Below are positions 45,565-54,686 of a stretch of 64,000 nucleotides of DNA, one piece after another; within the stretch, counting starts at the first letter, position 1, and every line of letters begins with the position of its first letter. The DNA comes from Pseudomonas sp. CAN1 (GTDB lineage Bacteria > Pseudomonadota > Gammaproteobacteria > Pseudomonadales > Pseudomonadaceae), in contig NZ_JASMRU010000002.1 of NCBI RefSeq assembly GCF_030462585.1, positions 372,001-436,000 on the forward strand, given 5' to 3'. The notes under the pieces are model-generated. The model had not been told where the DNA came from. It worked only from the letters and a program-made list of their open reading frames with translations, and did not search any database. The position numbers and the translations under genes were made by a program.

Positions 45565-46074
45565 ATGGACAATAAACTGATCAAGGGTCTGATTTTCGGG
45601 GTTATCAGCGTTGCCAGCCTGGCAGCTCACGCGGATGAAGCCGGCCAGAGCGGCAAGGGTTGCGGCTGGGGCAACATGATGTTCGACGGCCAGCGCGGCC
45701 TGTTCCCGCACCTGCTGGCGACCACCACCAACGGTACCTCGGGCAACGCCACCTTCGGCCTGACTTCCGGCACCAACGGCTGTGACGCCAGCCAGCGCAT
45801 CTCCTACGGCGGCCGCTCGATCTTCGCCATGAACGGCATGCTCGACAACATCGCCGAGAACATGGCCCAGGGGCATGGCGAAGCGCTGGACGCCTATGCC
45901 GTCCTGCTCGGCATCCCGACCCAGGACCGCGCGCACTTCGCCCAGGTCACCCAGCAGCACTTCGGTGAGATCTTCACTTCGCAGAACGCCACCGGCGAGC
46001 AGGTGCTGAACAACACCCTGGCAGTGATGAGTCGCGACCAGACCCTGGCGCAGTACGCCAAACAGCCGGCCTGA
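45565..46074 (+). CDS. DUF3015 exported protein
   Basis: Start ATG 45565 is preferred to GTG 45556 because GCGGAG lies eight bases ahead. The 169-residue protein has a signal peptide ending near AAHA (24) and the DUF3015 pattern: CGWGNMMFDGQRGLFPHLLATTTNGTSGN, TFGLTSGTNGCDAS and the C-terminal Asn-rich NMLDNIAENMAQGHGEALDAYAVLLG. Two cysteines (in CGWG and NGCDAS) may pair. The function is unknown. A strong terminator follows. Confidence 0.88.
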   Translation: MDNKLIKGLIFGVISVASLAAHADEAGQSGKGCGWGNMMFDGQRGLFPHLLATTTNGTSGNATFGLTSGTNGCDASQRISYGGRSIFAMNGMLDNIAENMAQGHGEALDAYAVLLGIPTQDRAHFAQVTQQHFGEIFTSQNATGEQVLNNTLAVMSRDQTLAQYAKQPA

Positions 46075-46090
46075 TCGACCGCCGCGCCGC

Positions 46091-46118
46091 AAAAGGCCCG
46101 CCCCTGGCGGGCCTTTTC
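46091..46118 (+). terminator. Rho-independent terminator after DUF3015 gene
   Basis: AAAAGGCCCGCC and GGCGGGCCTTTT pair around CCT, ending in TTTTCATTT. Confidence 0.9.
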
Positions 46119-46260
46119 ATTTCCTGACCCTGCAGTCGAGCATTTTGACCTCCGGCAATAAGCGCGTAACCGCTCTAGACTAAGGTCGTATGAATGGGTC
46201 GCTGGAAAAGACTAGAATTTTTCTGCGAATTCTCGCCTTCAAACTGTCGGAAGCCTCGCT

Positions 46261-48327
46261 ATGAACAATAACAACAGCCTGCTACGTCACCTCGCCTGGC
46301 TGGCGGTGGCGATAGTCGGTGCATTTGCCTTGGGAGTCGTGGCGCTACGCCGCGGCGAAGCCATCAACGCACTGTGGATCGTCGTCGCGGCCGTGGCCAT
46401 CTACCTGGTCGCTTACCGCTACTACAGCCTGTTCATCGCCACCAAGGTGATGCAACTGGACCCCAACCGAGCGACCCCTGCGGTCCTCAACAACGACGGT
46501 CTGGACTACGTCCCGACCAACAAGCACATCCTCTTCGGTCACCACTTCGCTGCCATCGCCGGCGCCGGCCCTCTGGTCGGTCCTGTCCTGGCCGCGCAGA
46601 TGGGCTACCTGCCCGGCACGCTCTGGCTGATCGCCGGCGTGGTGCTGGCCGGTGCCGTGCAGGATTTCATGGTCCTGTTCATCTCCAGTCGCCGCAACGG
46701 GCGTTCGCTGGGTGAACTGGTCCGCGAGGAAATGGGGCAGGTGGCGGGGACCATCGCTCTGTTCGGCGCGTTCCTGATCATGATCATCATCCTCGCGGTG
46801 CTCGCGCTCATCGTGGTGAAGGCTCTGGCCGAAAGCCCGTGGGGCATGTTCACCGTGCTGGCGACCATCCCGATCGCGCTGTTCATGGGCGTGTACATGC
46901 GCTACATCCGCCCGGGTCGCATCGGCGAGATTTCCGTGGTCGGCATCGTGCTGCTGCTGGGCTCCATCTGGCTCGGCGGGCAGATCGCCGCCAGCCCCGA
47001 GTGGGCTCCGGTGTTCACCTTCCATGGCGTGCAGATCGTCTGGATGCTGATCGCCTACGGCGCGATTGCTTCGGTCCTGCCGGTGTGGCTGCTGCTGGCG
47101 CCGCGTGACTACCTGTCGACCTTCCTCAAGATCGGCACCATCATCGCCCTGGCCATCGGCATCGTGATCGTTTCGCCGGAGCTGAAGATGCCGGCCCTGA
47201 CCCAGTTCACCGACGGCACCGGCCCGGTGTGGAAGGGTGGCCTGTTCCCGTTCCTGTTCATCACCATCGCCTGTGGCGCCGTCTCCGGCTTCCACGCGCT
47301 GATCTCCTCGGGTACCACGCCCAAGCTGCTCAACCGCGAGCCGGATGCCCGCTACATCGGCTACGGCGGCATGCTGATGGAATCCTTCGTGGCCATCATG
47401 GCGATGGTCGCCGCCTCGGTCATCGAACCGGGCATCTACTTCGCCATGAACAGCCCGCCGGCCGTGGTCGGTACCGACGTCACCGCGGTGGCCCAGACCG
47501 TCAGCAGCTGGGGCTTCACCATTACCCCGGAAATTCTGACCCAGACCGCCAAGGACATCGGCGAGACCACCATCCTGGCCCGTGCCGGTGGTGCGCCGAC
47601 CCTCGCCGTGGGCATCGCGCACATCCTTCACCAGGTGCTGCCGGGTGAGAACACCATGGCCTTCTGGTACCACTTCGCGATCCTCTTCGAGGCGCTGTTC
47701 ATCCTCACTGCGGTGGACGCCGGCACCCGTGCCGGGCGCTTCATGCTGCAGGACCTGCTGGGCAATTTTGTCCCGGCGCTGAAGAAGACCGAGTCCTGGA
47801 CTGCCAACATCATCGGCACCGGCGGCTGCGTCGCGCTGTGGGGCTGGCTGCTGTACCAGGGCGTGGTCGATCCGCTGGGTGGCATCAACACGCTGTGGCC
47901 GCTGTTCGGCATCTCCAACCAGATGCTCGCCGGCATCGCGCTGATGCTCTCCACCGTCGTGCTGATCAAGATGAAGCGCCAGCAGTACGTCTGGGTGACC
48001 GCTCTGCCGGCCGCCTGGCTGCTGATCTGCACCACCACCGCCGGCCTGATCAAGCTGTTCGACAGCAACCCGGCCGTGGGCTTCATCGCCCTGGGCAAGA
48101 AGTACTCCGCCGGCCTGGACGCCGGTCAGATCATCGCCCCGGCCAAGGACATCGGCCAGATGCAGCACGTGATGATGAACGCCTACATCAACGCAGGCCT
48201 CACCGTGCTGTTCCTGCTGGTGGTGTTCAGCGTGCTGGTATACGCGATCAAGGTAGGCGCCAGCGCCTGGACCAAGAAGGAGCGCACCGACAAGGAAGCT
48301 CCGTTCCAGCCGATCCCGGACGCCTGA
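46261..48327 (+). CDS. cstA: CstA-family carbon starvation / pyruvate transporter
   Basis: The 688-residue protein has about 16 hydrophobic helices. NNDGLDYVPTNKHILFGHHFAAIAGAGPLVGPVLAAQMG is the CstA signature block (residues about 76-115), followed by LWLIAGVVLAGAVQDFM and SGTTPKLLNREPDARYIGYGGMLMESF. CstA is a pyruvate or peptide importer induced by carbon starvation. The gene is followed 12 bases later by the YbdD partner. An AAC/AAT-rich start at 46264 points to Crc-Hfq control. Confidence 0.92.
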   Translation: MNNNNSLLRHLAWLAVAIVGAFALGVVALRRGEAINALWIVVAAVAIYLVAYRYYSLFIATKVMQLDPNRATPAVLNNDGLDYVPTNKHILFGHHFAAIAGAGPLVGPVLAAQMGYLPGTLWLIAGVVLAGAVQDFMVLFISSRRNGRSLGELVREEMGQVAGTIALFGAFLIMIIILAVLALIVVKALAESPWGMFTVLATIPIALFMGVYMRYIRPGRIGEISVVGIVLLLGSIWLGGQIAASPEWAPVFTFHGVQIVWMLIAYGAIASVLPVWLLLAPRDYLSTFLKIGTIIALAIGIVIVSPELKMPALTQFTDGTGPVWKGGLFPFLFITIACGAVSGFHALISSGTTPKLLNREPDARYIGYGGMLMESFVAIMAMVAASVIEPGIYFAMNSPPAVVGTDVTAVAQTVSSWGFTITPEILTQTAKDIGETTILARAGGAPTLAVGIAHILHQVLPGENTMAFWYHFAILFEALFILTAVDAGTRAGRFMLQDLLGNFVPALKKTESWTANIIGTGGCVALWGWLLYQGVVDPLGGINTLWPLFGISNQMLAGIALMLSTVVLIKMKRQQYVWVTALPAAWLLICTTTAGLIKLFDSNPAVGFIALGKKYSAGLDAGQIIAPAKDIGQMQHVMMNAYINAGLTVLFLLVVFSVLVYAIKVGASAWTKKERTDKEAPFQPIPDA
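46264..46276 (+). promoter_or_regulatory. Candidate Hfq/Crc catabolite-repression site in cstA mRNA
   Basis: Codons 2-5 (AAC AAT AAC AAC) plus the following A give AACAAUAACAACA, a perfect run of AAY triplets immediately after the start codon. In Pseudomonas Hfq with Crc binds such A-rich ARN/AAY repeats near starts and blocks translation during good carbon supply. Binding is inferred. Confidence 0.55.
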
Positions 48328-48339
48328 CGGAGGAGCATC

Positions 48340-48543
48340 ATGTTCAACGACCTCAGCCGCATGGGTAAGTACCTCGGGCAGGCCGCCCGCATGCTGGTCG
48401 GCATGCCCGATTACGACACCTACGTTCAGCACATGCAGAACAAGCACCCGGACAAGACTCCGATGACCTACGAGGAGTTCTTCCGCGAGCGCCAGGAGGC
48501 GCGCTACGGTGGCGGCAAGGGAAGGCCGATCCGCTGCTGTTGA
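48340..48543 (+). CDS. YbdD/YjiX-family CstA partner
   Basis: The 67-residue protein begins at ATG 48340 after ACGGAGGAGC, 12 bases beyond cstA. It shows the family pattern [51 protein letters not shown] and a C-terminal RPIRCC. YbdD-type proteins are needed for transport by the neighbouring CstA/BtsT carrier in enterobacteria. A terminator follows. Confidence 0.9.
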   Translation: MFNDLSRMGKYLGQAARMLVGMPDYDTYVQHMQNKHPDKTPMTYEEFFRERQEARYGGGKGRPIRCC

Positions 48544-48566
48544 CCGCGCGGATGGGTGTATAACGG

Positions 48567-48600
48567 ACGGGCCGCGAGCGATCGCGGCCCGTTTCATTTC
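48567..48600 (+). terminator. Rho-independent terminator after cstA-ybdD
   Basis: ACGGGCCGCG and CGCGGCCCGT form a 10-bp stem with a 6-base loop, followed by TTCATTTC. Confidence 0.75.
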
Positions 48601-48635
48601 CGCCTGTTTTCAATTCTGATTGCCTGGATGTTTCC

Positions 48636-49634
48636 ATGACCGATTCCGCAAGCGCGCCGCAGATTCCGGTGACCGTCCTCACCGGCTTCCTCGGGGCCGG
48701 CAAGACCACCCTGCTCAAGCACATCCTCAAGGCCGAGCACGGCTTGAAGATCGCCGTGATCGAGAACGAATTCAGCGACACGCCGATCGACGCCCAATTG
48801 CTCGGCGACGACGCGGTTCAGGTGACGACGCTGTCCAACGGCTGCGTCTGCTGCACCATCAATAGCGACCTGGAGCGCGCGCTCTACGTCCTGCTGGAGC
48901 GCCGCGACAGTGGCGAGCTGGACTTCGACCGCGTGGTGATCGAGTGCACCGGCCTGGCCGACCCGGCTCCGGTGGCGCAGACCTTCTTCGTCGACGAGAC
49001 GCTGCGCGAGCGCTACCTGCTCGACGGCATCATCACCCTGGTGGATGCCGCCAACGCCGAGCGCCACCTGCAGGAAGCCATCGCCCAGGCCCAGGTTGGC
49101 TTCGGCGACCGCATCCTGGTGAGCAAGAGTGACCTCGTTTCTCCCGCGCAGTACGAAGCACTGGTCGAACGTCTGCAGCGCATAAACCGCCGCGCCGAGA
49201 TCCATGCCGTGGAGCACGGCGCCATCGAGCTGGAGCGCCTGCTCGACGTGCGCGGCTTCAACCTCAACGCTGACCTCGGCCTGCGCCCGCTGCTGCGCCC
49301 GGCGCGTCCGGCAGCGGACACCACCGACCGCATCACCACCCTGGTACTGCGCAGCGACAACCCGCTGGATATCGAAGCCCTCAGCGAGTTCATGGACGAC
49401 CTGCTGCAATGGCACGGCAACTCGCTGCTGCGCTACAAGGGCGTGCTGAACATCGCCGGCGAGGAGCGCCGCCTGGTGTTCCAGGGCGTGCTGCGGCTGT
49501 ACGGCTTCGACTGGGATACGCCGTGGAAGGGCAACGAGCAGCGCGAGAGCGTGATCGTCTTCATCGGCGACAACCTGCCCGAAGAAGAAATCCGCCGCGG
49601 CTTCGACCGTATTACCGGCGGCCCGACCGCCTGA
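48636..49634 (+). CDS. yjiA: COG0523/CobW-family GTPase YjiA
   Basis: The 332-residue G3E GTPase has Walker A GFLGAGKTT (17-25) and the metal motif CVCC (Cys70, 72, 73) of COG0523 metallochaperones. ECTGLADPAPV is the switch region, SKSD the base-recognition motif, and the C-terminal CobW_C domain starts about residue 230. It is thought to handle zinc or another metal. Three genes (cstA, ybdD, yjiA) are also neighbours in other gamma-proteobacteria. Confidence 0.9.
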   Translation: MTDSASAPQIPVTVLTGFLGAGKTTLLKHILKAEHGLKIAVIENEFSDTPIDAQLLGDDAVQVTTLSNGCVCCTINSDLERALYVLLERRDSGELDFDRVVIECTGLADPAPVAQTFFVDETLRERYLLDGIITLVDAANAERHLQEAIAQAQVGFGDRILVSKSDLVSPAQYEALVERLQRINRRAEIHAVEHGAIELERLLDVRGFNLNADLGLRPLLRPARPAADTTDRITTLVLRSDNPLDIEALSEFMDDLLQWHGNSLLRYKGVLNIAGEERRLVFQGVLRLYGFDWDTPWKGNEQRESVIVFIGDNLPEEEIRRGFDRITGGPTA

Positions 49635-49640
49635 ATGAAG

Positions 49641-49670
49641 AACGCCCGGCCAATGCCGGGCGTTTTCTTT
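49641..49670 (+). terminator. Rho-independent terminator after yjiA
   Basis: AACGCCCGGC and GCCGGGCGTT form a perfect 10-bp stem around CAAT, followed by TTCTTT, just after the stop codon. Confidence 0.9.
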
Positions 49671-49680
49671 GTTGCTCTTT

Positions 49681-49943
49681 GTAGGAGCGAGCTTGCTCGC
49701 GAACAGTTGCTCCCGGCTAACGCCATAGTGAAATCACGCACCGACCGGTTCCCTCTCCCTTCAGGGGGAGGGCTAGGGAGGGGGATATGCTGCCAAGCCG
49801 AACTGTGGCGTTCAGCCAAGCTCCTTGCCCTCTCCCCAACCCTGGCTGCGCGCCCCGCTCCGACGGGCGAGGGGGCTGCCCGGAGTGGGGATGGAGTTCG
49901 GTATCCGCCGGGCGTCTCTGTTCGCGAGCAAGCTCGCTCCTAC
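49681..49943. repeat. GTAGGAGCGAGC repeat split by a second repeat family
   Basis: The two arms (GTAGGAGCGAGCTTGCTCGC at 49681 and GCGAGCAAGCTCGCTCCTAC near 49924) are about 215 bases apart instead of about 30. The space holds a CCCTCTCCC-type element at 49750. The yjiA-GntR gap of 317 bases contains the terminator and this composite only. Confidence 0.75.
49750..49784. repeat. CCCTCTCCC-type repeat nested in another repeat
   Basis: CCCTCTCCCTTCAGGGGGAGGGCTAGGGAGGGGG matches the arm seen at 14785-14822. A second, weaker matching piece (CCCTCTCCCCAACCC ... GCGAGGGGGC) lies at 49827-49876. Confidence 0.65.
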
Positions 49944-49951
49944 AGTGAGCC

Positions 49952-50638
49952 TCAGCCGCCGATCAGATGCTTGAGCGGGTGGTAATCCGCCTTCAGGTTC
50001 CCCGCCGCCTTGAGGATCGCCTGCTCGATCGCATTCAGGTGCATGCAGGTCAGCTCGATGGCCGCCGCCTGGTTACCCGACTCGATGTACTCGATCAGCC
50101 GCTGGTGTTCGTTGCCGCGGCAGGTTTCGTGCTGGTCGTCGTCCAGGGTGGTGGCGTAGAGCGAAGCACGCTCGATCAGCTTGCGGAAGAAGTCCAGCAG
50201 CACCGGGTTGTTCAGCGCCGCCGCCAGCTTGAGGTGGAATTCGCCCAGCAGGTGGACGAACCGCGCGTGGTCGTGGTCATGGGTCGCCTCTTCCAGCGCC
50301 ACGTGGTCGCGCAGGTCCTGGATGATCGCGCTGTCCGCGCGGCGGCAGAGTTCGCTGACGATGCCGATCTCGATCAGCCGCCGGGTTTCGAACAGCGAGC
50401 GGATCTCCTCGTCGCTGGGTAACGACACCCATGCACCCTTGTTGAGCGCGCTGGAAACCAGCCCGTCCGCTTCCAGATGTTTCAGCGCCGCGCGCACTGA
50501 AGTGCGGCTGACCTTGAACAATTCCGCCAATGCCGCCTCGCCCAGCTTCATGCCGGGACGCAGGCTGCGCTTGCTGATTGCCTCGTAAACCCCTTGGTAG
50601 ACGCGTTCCACCGTGGACTCGGGGTGATTCTCCGCCAT
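49952..50638 (-). CDS. GntR-family regulator, FCD subgroup
   Basis: The 228-residue regulator starts at ATG 50638. The N-terminal winged helix (about 8-75) has LRPGMKLGEAALAELFKVSRTSVRAALKHLEADGLV; the FCD effector domain (about 80-215) is helical, with FETRRLIEIGIVSELCRR, HARFVHLLGEFHLKLA and EHQRLIEYIESGNQAAAIEL. His/Asp residues in the last blocks usually bind a metal and an organic acid. It is divergent from the ABC importer genes with 140 bases between, and candidate operators lie there. Confidence 0.9.
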   Translation of the reverse strand: MAENHPESTVERVYQGVYEAISKRSLRPGMKLGEAALAELFKVSRTSVRAALKHLEADGLVSSALNKGAWVSLPSDEEIRSLFETRRLIEIGIVSELCRRADSAIIQDLRDHVALEEATHDHDHARFVHLLGEFHLKLAAALNNPVLLDFFRKLIERASLYATTLDDDQHETCRGNEHQRLIEYIESGNQAAAIELTCMHLNAIEQAILKAAGNLKADYHPLKHLIGG

Positions 50639-50734
50639 GAGCGACTCCGCCTCTTGCTTGACCCTTCAAAGGATGCCGCAAAACCGTCCGTGCAAAACCA
50701 GTTGCAGAAGAAAAATACATCAGCTATTTCTAGA

Positions 50735-50757
50735 TTGCATTCAAATATTGCATACAA
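50735..50757. promoter_or_regulatory. Two candidate GntR operator sites
   Basis: TTGCATTCAA (50735-50744) and TTGCATACAA (50748-50757) are two TTG-N4-CAA palindromes 13 bases apart, close to the ABC gene start. FCD-type GntR proteins bind short TTGTATACAA-like sites, so this pair is a good candidate for local repression. Confidence 0.55.
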
Positions 50758-50778
50758 AAACAAGAGGAATGCACCAAA

Positions 50779-51849
50779 ATGAATCACTCGTCGTCAGTCG
50801 AGGTGCGTCGGGTCAGCAAGCGCTACACCGATGATCCCAACGTCGCTCCTGCCCTCAACGAGGTCTCGGTCGACATTGCCCATAACGAGTTCTTCACCTT
50901 GCTGGGGCCGTCCGGCTGCGGCAAGACCACGCTGCTGCGCAGCATCGCCGGCTTCGAGAACGTCACCTCCGGCGACATCCTCGTCGGCGGCGAGCGGGTC
51001 AACGACCTGCCTCCCTACCGCCGTCGCATCAACACCGTATTCCAGAGCTACGCCCTGTTCCCGCACATGTCGGTGAGCGAGAACATCGCCTTCGGCCTGG
51101 AAATGCAGGGCCTGGCGCGCGGCGAGATTCCCGGTCGGGTGAAGGAGATGCTGGCGCTGGTGCAGATGGAGCACCTGGCGCGACGCAAGCCGGCCGAGCT
51201 GTCCGGCGGCCAGCAGCAGCGCGTGGCCCTGGCCCGCGCGCTGGCGCCCAAACCGTCGGTGCTGCTGCTCGACGAGCCGCTGTCGGCGCTGGACCTGAAG
51301 CTGCGCAAGGAGATGCAGGTCGAGCTCAAGCGCGTGCAGGAAGAGGCGGGCATCACCTTCATCTTCGTCACCCACGACCAGGAAGAAGCGCTGACCCTGT
51401 CCGACCGCATCGCCGTGATGTCCCACGGCAACATCATGCAGATCGGCACGCCCAACGAGATCTACGAACGCCCGACCCATCGCTTCGTCGCGCAGTTCAT
51501 CGGCGACATCAACTTCCTCCCCGGACAGATGCGCCAGGGCGGTTTCCACCCCAACGCCATGGCGGCGGAAATCCCCTGCGAGCTGCCGGCGGGCCTGAGC
51601 AGCGCCAGCGTGCAACTGGCCTTCCGTCCGGAGCGCTCGAAGCTGGTCGACCCGTCGCAACCGCACCACCTGCGCGCGGTGATCGAGACGGTGATGTACG
51701 TCGGCACCGCCACGCTGTATCGCTGCCGCCTGCCGGATTCCTCGCAGATCACCCTGCGCGAGAGCAACGAGGGTGGCCGCGCCCGCGACGTCGGCGAGGC
51801 CGTGGCGGTGCACCTGCCGCCCCAGGCCTGCCTGCTGATGGAGGCCTGA
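50779..51849 (+). CDS. ABC transporter ATPase, PotA/spermidine type
   Basis: The 356-residue protein has an N-terminal ABC domain: Walker [10 protein letters not shown] (43-51), Q-loop in [12 protein letters not shown], signature [17 protein letters not shown], Walker [13 protein letters not shown] and switch [10 protein letters not shown]. From about 285 a TOBE domain follows ([19 protein letters not shown]...[14 protein letters not shown]). It energises the importer encoded by the next genes. It starts at ATG 50779 after AAGAGGAATGC. Confidence 0.92.
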   Translation: MNHSSSVEVRRVSKRYTDDPNVAPALNEVSVDIAHNEFFTLLGPSGCGKTTLLRSIAGFENVTSGDILVGGERVNDLPPYRRRINTVFQSYALFPHMSVSENIAFGLEMQGLARGEIPGRVKEMLALVQMEHLARRKPAELSGGQQQRVALARALAPKPSVLLLDEPLSALDLKLRKEMQVELKRVQEEAGITFIFVTHDQEEALTLSDRIAVMSHGNIMQIGTPNEIYERPTHRFVAQFIGDINFLPGQMRQGGFHPNAMAAEIPCELPAGLSSASVQLAFRPERSKLVDPSQPHHLRAVIETVMYVGTATLYRCRLPDSSQITLRESNEGGRARDVGEAVAVHLPPQACLLMEA

Positions 51850-51850
51850 A

Positions 51851-52762
51851 ATGAACGAGTCGCCCACCACTCGCCGCCTGTTGCTGCTGAGCCCCGTGGC
51901 GCTGACGCTGCTCGGGCTGATCGCCATCCCGCTGTCGATCATGGGTTACATCAGCCTGCTGCCGCGCAACCTCTACGGCGGTGTCGACTGGCACGCCGAC
52001 TGGCAAATCCAGAGCTACGTGCAGCTGTTCTTCCAGGAAGACTTCGACGGCAACCTGGAGCTGAACTGGGTCTACGCCCAGGCGCTGCTGCGCTCGCTGT
52101 TCCAGGCCGGCGGCACCACGCTGCTGTGCTTCCTGTTCGGCTTCCCGGTGGCGCTGTGGATGACCAGCCTCAGCGAGCGTTCGCGCAACCTGATGGTGCT
52201 GCTGATCACCATCCCGTTCTGGACCAACCTGCTGATCCGCAACTACGCCTGGCTGATCATCCTGCGCGAGCACGGCTGGATCGCCCAGTCGGTCAACGCG
52301 CTGTTCCCCCAGGCCGGCGGCATCACCCTGCTGTACAACGACTTCGCGGTCTGCGTCGGCCTGGTCTACAGCTTCCTGCCGTTCATGATCCTGCCGATCT
52401 ACTCGACCCTGGAGAAGCTTGACTGGCGCCTGGTCGAGGCCGCCTATGACCTCGGCGCGAACCGCTGGAAGGCGCTGCGCCGGGTGATCCTGCCGCTGTC
52501 CATGCCCGGTGTGATCGCCGGCTCGCTGCTGGTGTTCGTGCCGAGCCTGGGCGCCTTCATCACCCCGGCGATCCTCGGCGGCGGCAAGACGCTGATGATC
52601 GGCAACCTGATCCAGCAGCAGTTCGGCACCGCGCGCAACTGGCCCCTGGGCGGTTCGCTGTCGTTCCTGTTGCTGGCGATCATGCTGCTCGCGCTGATCG
52701 CGTTCGCCCTGTATAGCCGCCGCGCCGCCAAGGCCGTCCACCTGGGAGGAGCCAACGCATGA
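51851..52762 (+). CDS. ABC transporter permease, PotB type
   Basis: The 303-residue permease starts one base after the ATPase gene. It has six helices, first segment about 12-33. The periplasmic loop before helix two is long (residues 40-80). The EAA loop is LVEAAYDLGANRWKALRRVILPLSMPGVIAG (about 195-225). The PSLGAFITPAILGGGKTLMIGNLIQQQFG segment is typical of spermidine/putrescine-type permeases. Confidence 0.92.
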   Translation: MNESPTTRRLLLLSPVALTLLGLIAIPLSIMGYISLLPRNLYGGVDWHADWQIQSYVQLFFQEDFDGNLELNWVYAQALLRSLFQAGGTTLLCFLFGFPVALWMTSLSERSRNLMVLLITIPFWTNLLIRNYAWLIILREHGWIAQSVNALFPQAGGITLLYNDFAVCVGLVYSFLPFMILPIYSTLEKLDWRLVEAAYDLGANRWKALRRVILPLSMPGVIAGSLLVFVPSLGAFITPAILGGGKTLMIGNLIQQQFGTARNWPLGGSLSFLLLAIMLLALIAFALYSRRAAKAVHLGGANA

Positions 52763-53550
52763 TCGCCCAGCACCTGAAGAAACTGCCCGGCACCCGCGAA
52801 ACCAGCCTGCTGGTCCTGGCCTACCTGTACCTGCCGATCTTCGTGCTGATCGGCTACAGCTTCAACGCCAACCGCTCGGCCACGGTGTGGACCGAATTCT
52901 CCTTTGCCTGGTACGCCAGAATCGTCGCCAACCCGTCGATCCAGGCGGCGGCGTTCAACTCGCTGGTGGTCGCCGGCTTCGCCACCGTGCTCTCCACCGC
53001 GATCGCCCTGGCGGCGGCGCTGGCGACCTCGCGGCCGTTCTACGGGCGGCGTCTGGTGGAAGGTGGCATCAACCTGCCGCTGATACTGCCGGAGATCGTC
53101 ATCGCGGTAGCCACGCTACTGCTGTTCATGTCGCTGGGCATCAAGCTGGGCCTGCTGACGGTGATCGTCGCCCACGTCGGCTTCTGCATTCCGTTTGCCT
53201 ACCTGCCGATCCGTGCGCGCCTGAATGACCTGGACAAGAGCCTGCTGGAAGCCGCCGGCGACCTCTACGCCAGCCCCTACCAGGTGTTCCGCCGGGTGAC
53301 CCTGCCGCTGCTGTGGCCGGCGGTGCTGTCCGGCGCGGTGTTGGCGTTCGTGGTCAGCCTCGACGACTTCATCATGACCTTCTTCGTCGCCGGGCCCGGC
53401 TCGACGACGCTGCCGGTCTACATCTTCTCGGCCATCAAGGCCGGGGTGACCCCCGAGATCAACGCCATCTCGACCCTCATGCTGGTGATTTCCATCGTCC
53501 TCGTGGTGCTGTCGTACTGGCTCGGCCAGCGCGGCAAACCGGACGCCTGA
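52759..53550 (+). CDS. ABC transporter permease, PotC type
   Basis: The 263-residue permease overlaps the PotB-type gene by four bases (ATGA). It has six helices. LLEAAGDLYASPYQVFRRVTLPLLWPAVLSGAVLAFVVSLDDFIMTFFVAGPGSTTLP is the EAA loop plus the DDF motif of PotC-type proteins (about 155-215). It forms the channel with the preceding permease. Confidence 0.92.
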   Translation: MIAQHLKKLPGTRETSLLVLAYLYLPIFVLIGYSFNANRSATVWTEFSFAWYARIVANPSIQAAAFNSLVVAGFATVLSTAIALAAALATSRPFYGRRLVEGGINLPLILPEIVIAVATLLLFMSLGIKLGLLTVIVAHVGFCIPFAYLPIRARLNDLDKSLLEAAGDLYASPYQVFRRVTLPLLWPAVLSGAVLAFVVSLDDFIMTFFVAGPGSTTLPVYIFSAIKAGVTPEINAISTLMLVISIVLVVLSYWLGQRGKPDA

Positions 53551-53599
53551 TCAAGACTGCCAACCTTTCGTTTTCTGACCTTTCGTTTCGGAGAGCCAC

Positions 53600-54652
53600 A
53601 TGAAGTTGAATGCCCTGCGTCACGGCCTTGCCGGCTTGTCCCTCGCCCTGCTGGCTGCGGGCGTCGCCCAGGCCGAGGAGCCCAAGCAGCTGTTCTTCTA
53701 CAACTGGACCGACTACTACCCGGTGGAACTGCTGGCCAAGTTCGAGAAGGAGACCGGCATCAAGGTCACCATGGACGGCTACGACAGCAACGAAACCCTG
53801 CTGGCCAAGCTGCAGGCCGGTGGCGCCGCGTACGACGTGATCGTGCCGTCGCACTCGATCATGCAGACGCTGATCCACCAGGACCTGCTGCTGGAAATCG
53901 ACACGCCCAAGCTGGCCAACTTCCAGTTCGTCAAACCGGCCTTCCGCGACCCGGGCTTCGACCCCGGCCGCAAGTACTCGGCGCCCTACCTGTGGGGCAC
54001 CACCGGTTTCTCCTACGACAGCGCGCGGGTGCCGGGCGGCAAGCTGGATGACTCGTGGAAGGAATTCTTCGAGCCGCGTCCGGAGCTGCAGGGCCAGGTC
54101 GCCGCGCTGGATACCCCGAGCAGCCTGATCAACGCCGCCGCGCATTACCTCAACGTCGACGAGTGCACCGAGAACCCGCAGGACGCCAAGAAGATTCTCG
54201 AACTGCTGCAGAAGCAGAAGCCCTTCCTGAAGATGTACAGCTCGGACAACACCGTGGACCGCATGGCCTCCGGCGAAGTCGTGCTGATGCAGAACTGGAA
54301 CGGCTCCACCGCCCGCGCCACGCTGCAGAAGAGCACCATCAAGTACGTCTACCCGCGCGAGGGCGTGGCCTCCTTCCAGGACAACTTCGCCGTGCCGAAA
54401 AGCGCGCCGCACCCGGAGAACGCCAAGGTCTTCATCAACTGGATGATGAAGCCGGAGAACGCCGCCGCGGTGACCAACGCCATCGCCTATTCCAACGGCA
54501 TCCAGACCGACCAGTTGCTCGACGCCAAATGGAAGGTCATGGACGCCATCAACATGCCCGAGGAATACGCCTCGCGCCTGCGTCTGGAAAAGGAGTGCAG
54601 CAACAAGTCCCGCGAGCTGCAGGACCGCATCTGGTCCAAGCTCAAGGGCTGA
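53600..54652 (+). CDS. ABC transporter substrate-binding protein, PotD/PotF type
   Basis: The 350-residue protein starts at ATG 53600 after TTCGGAGAGCC. The signal peptide ends near AQA (26). The mature part has the PotD/PotF fold: LFFYNWTDYYPVELLAKFEKETGIKV, LLAKLQAGGAAYDVIVPSHSIMQTL and the ligand-loop YLWGTTGFSYD. The usual polyamine carboxylate residues would need alignment to confirm. Coupling to two amidohydrolases suggests a nitrogenous substrate that is not simply spermidine. Confidence 0.9.
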   Translation: MKLNALRHGLAGLSLALLAAGVAQAEEPKQLFFYNWTDYYPVELLAKFEKETGIKVTMDGYDSNETLLAKLQAGGAAYDVIVPSHSIMQTLIHQDLLLEIDTPKLANFQFVKPAFRDPGFDPGRKYSAPYLWGTTGFSYDSARVPGGKLDDSWKEFFEPRPELQGQVAALDTPSSLINAAAHYLNVDECTENPQDAKKILELLQKQKPFLKMYSSDNTVDRMASGEVVLMQNWNGSTARATLQKSTIKYVYPREGVASFQDNFAVPKSAPHPENAKVFINWMMKPENAAAVTNAIAYSNGIQTDQLLDAKWKVMDAINMPEEYASRLRLEKECSNKSRELQDRIWSKLKG

Positions 54653-54686
54653 TGGTTCGGCCCGGCCCCGTGCCGGACTGCTCTTC

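Noticed and set aside
46345-48597. 750-codon minus-strand frame opposite cstA
   Set aside because: Asp/His/Gln/Arg-rich low-complexity translation, antisense to a well-supported transporter gene. This is the usual GC-frame artefact.
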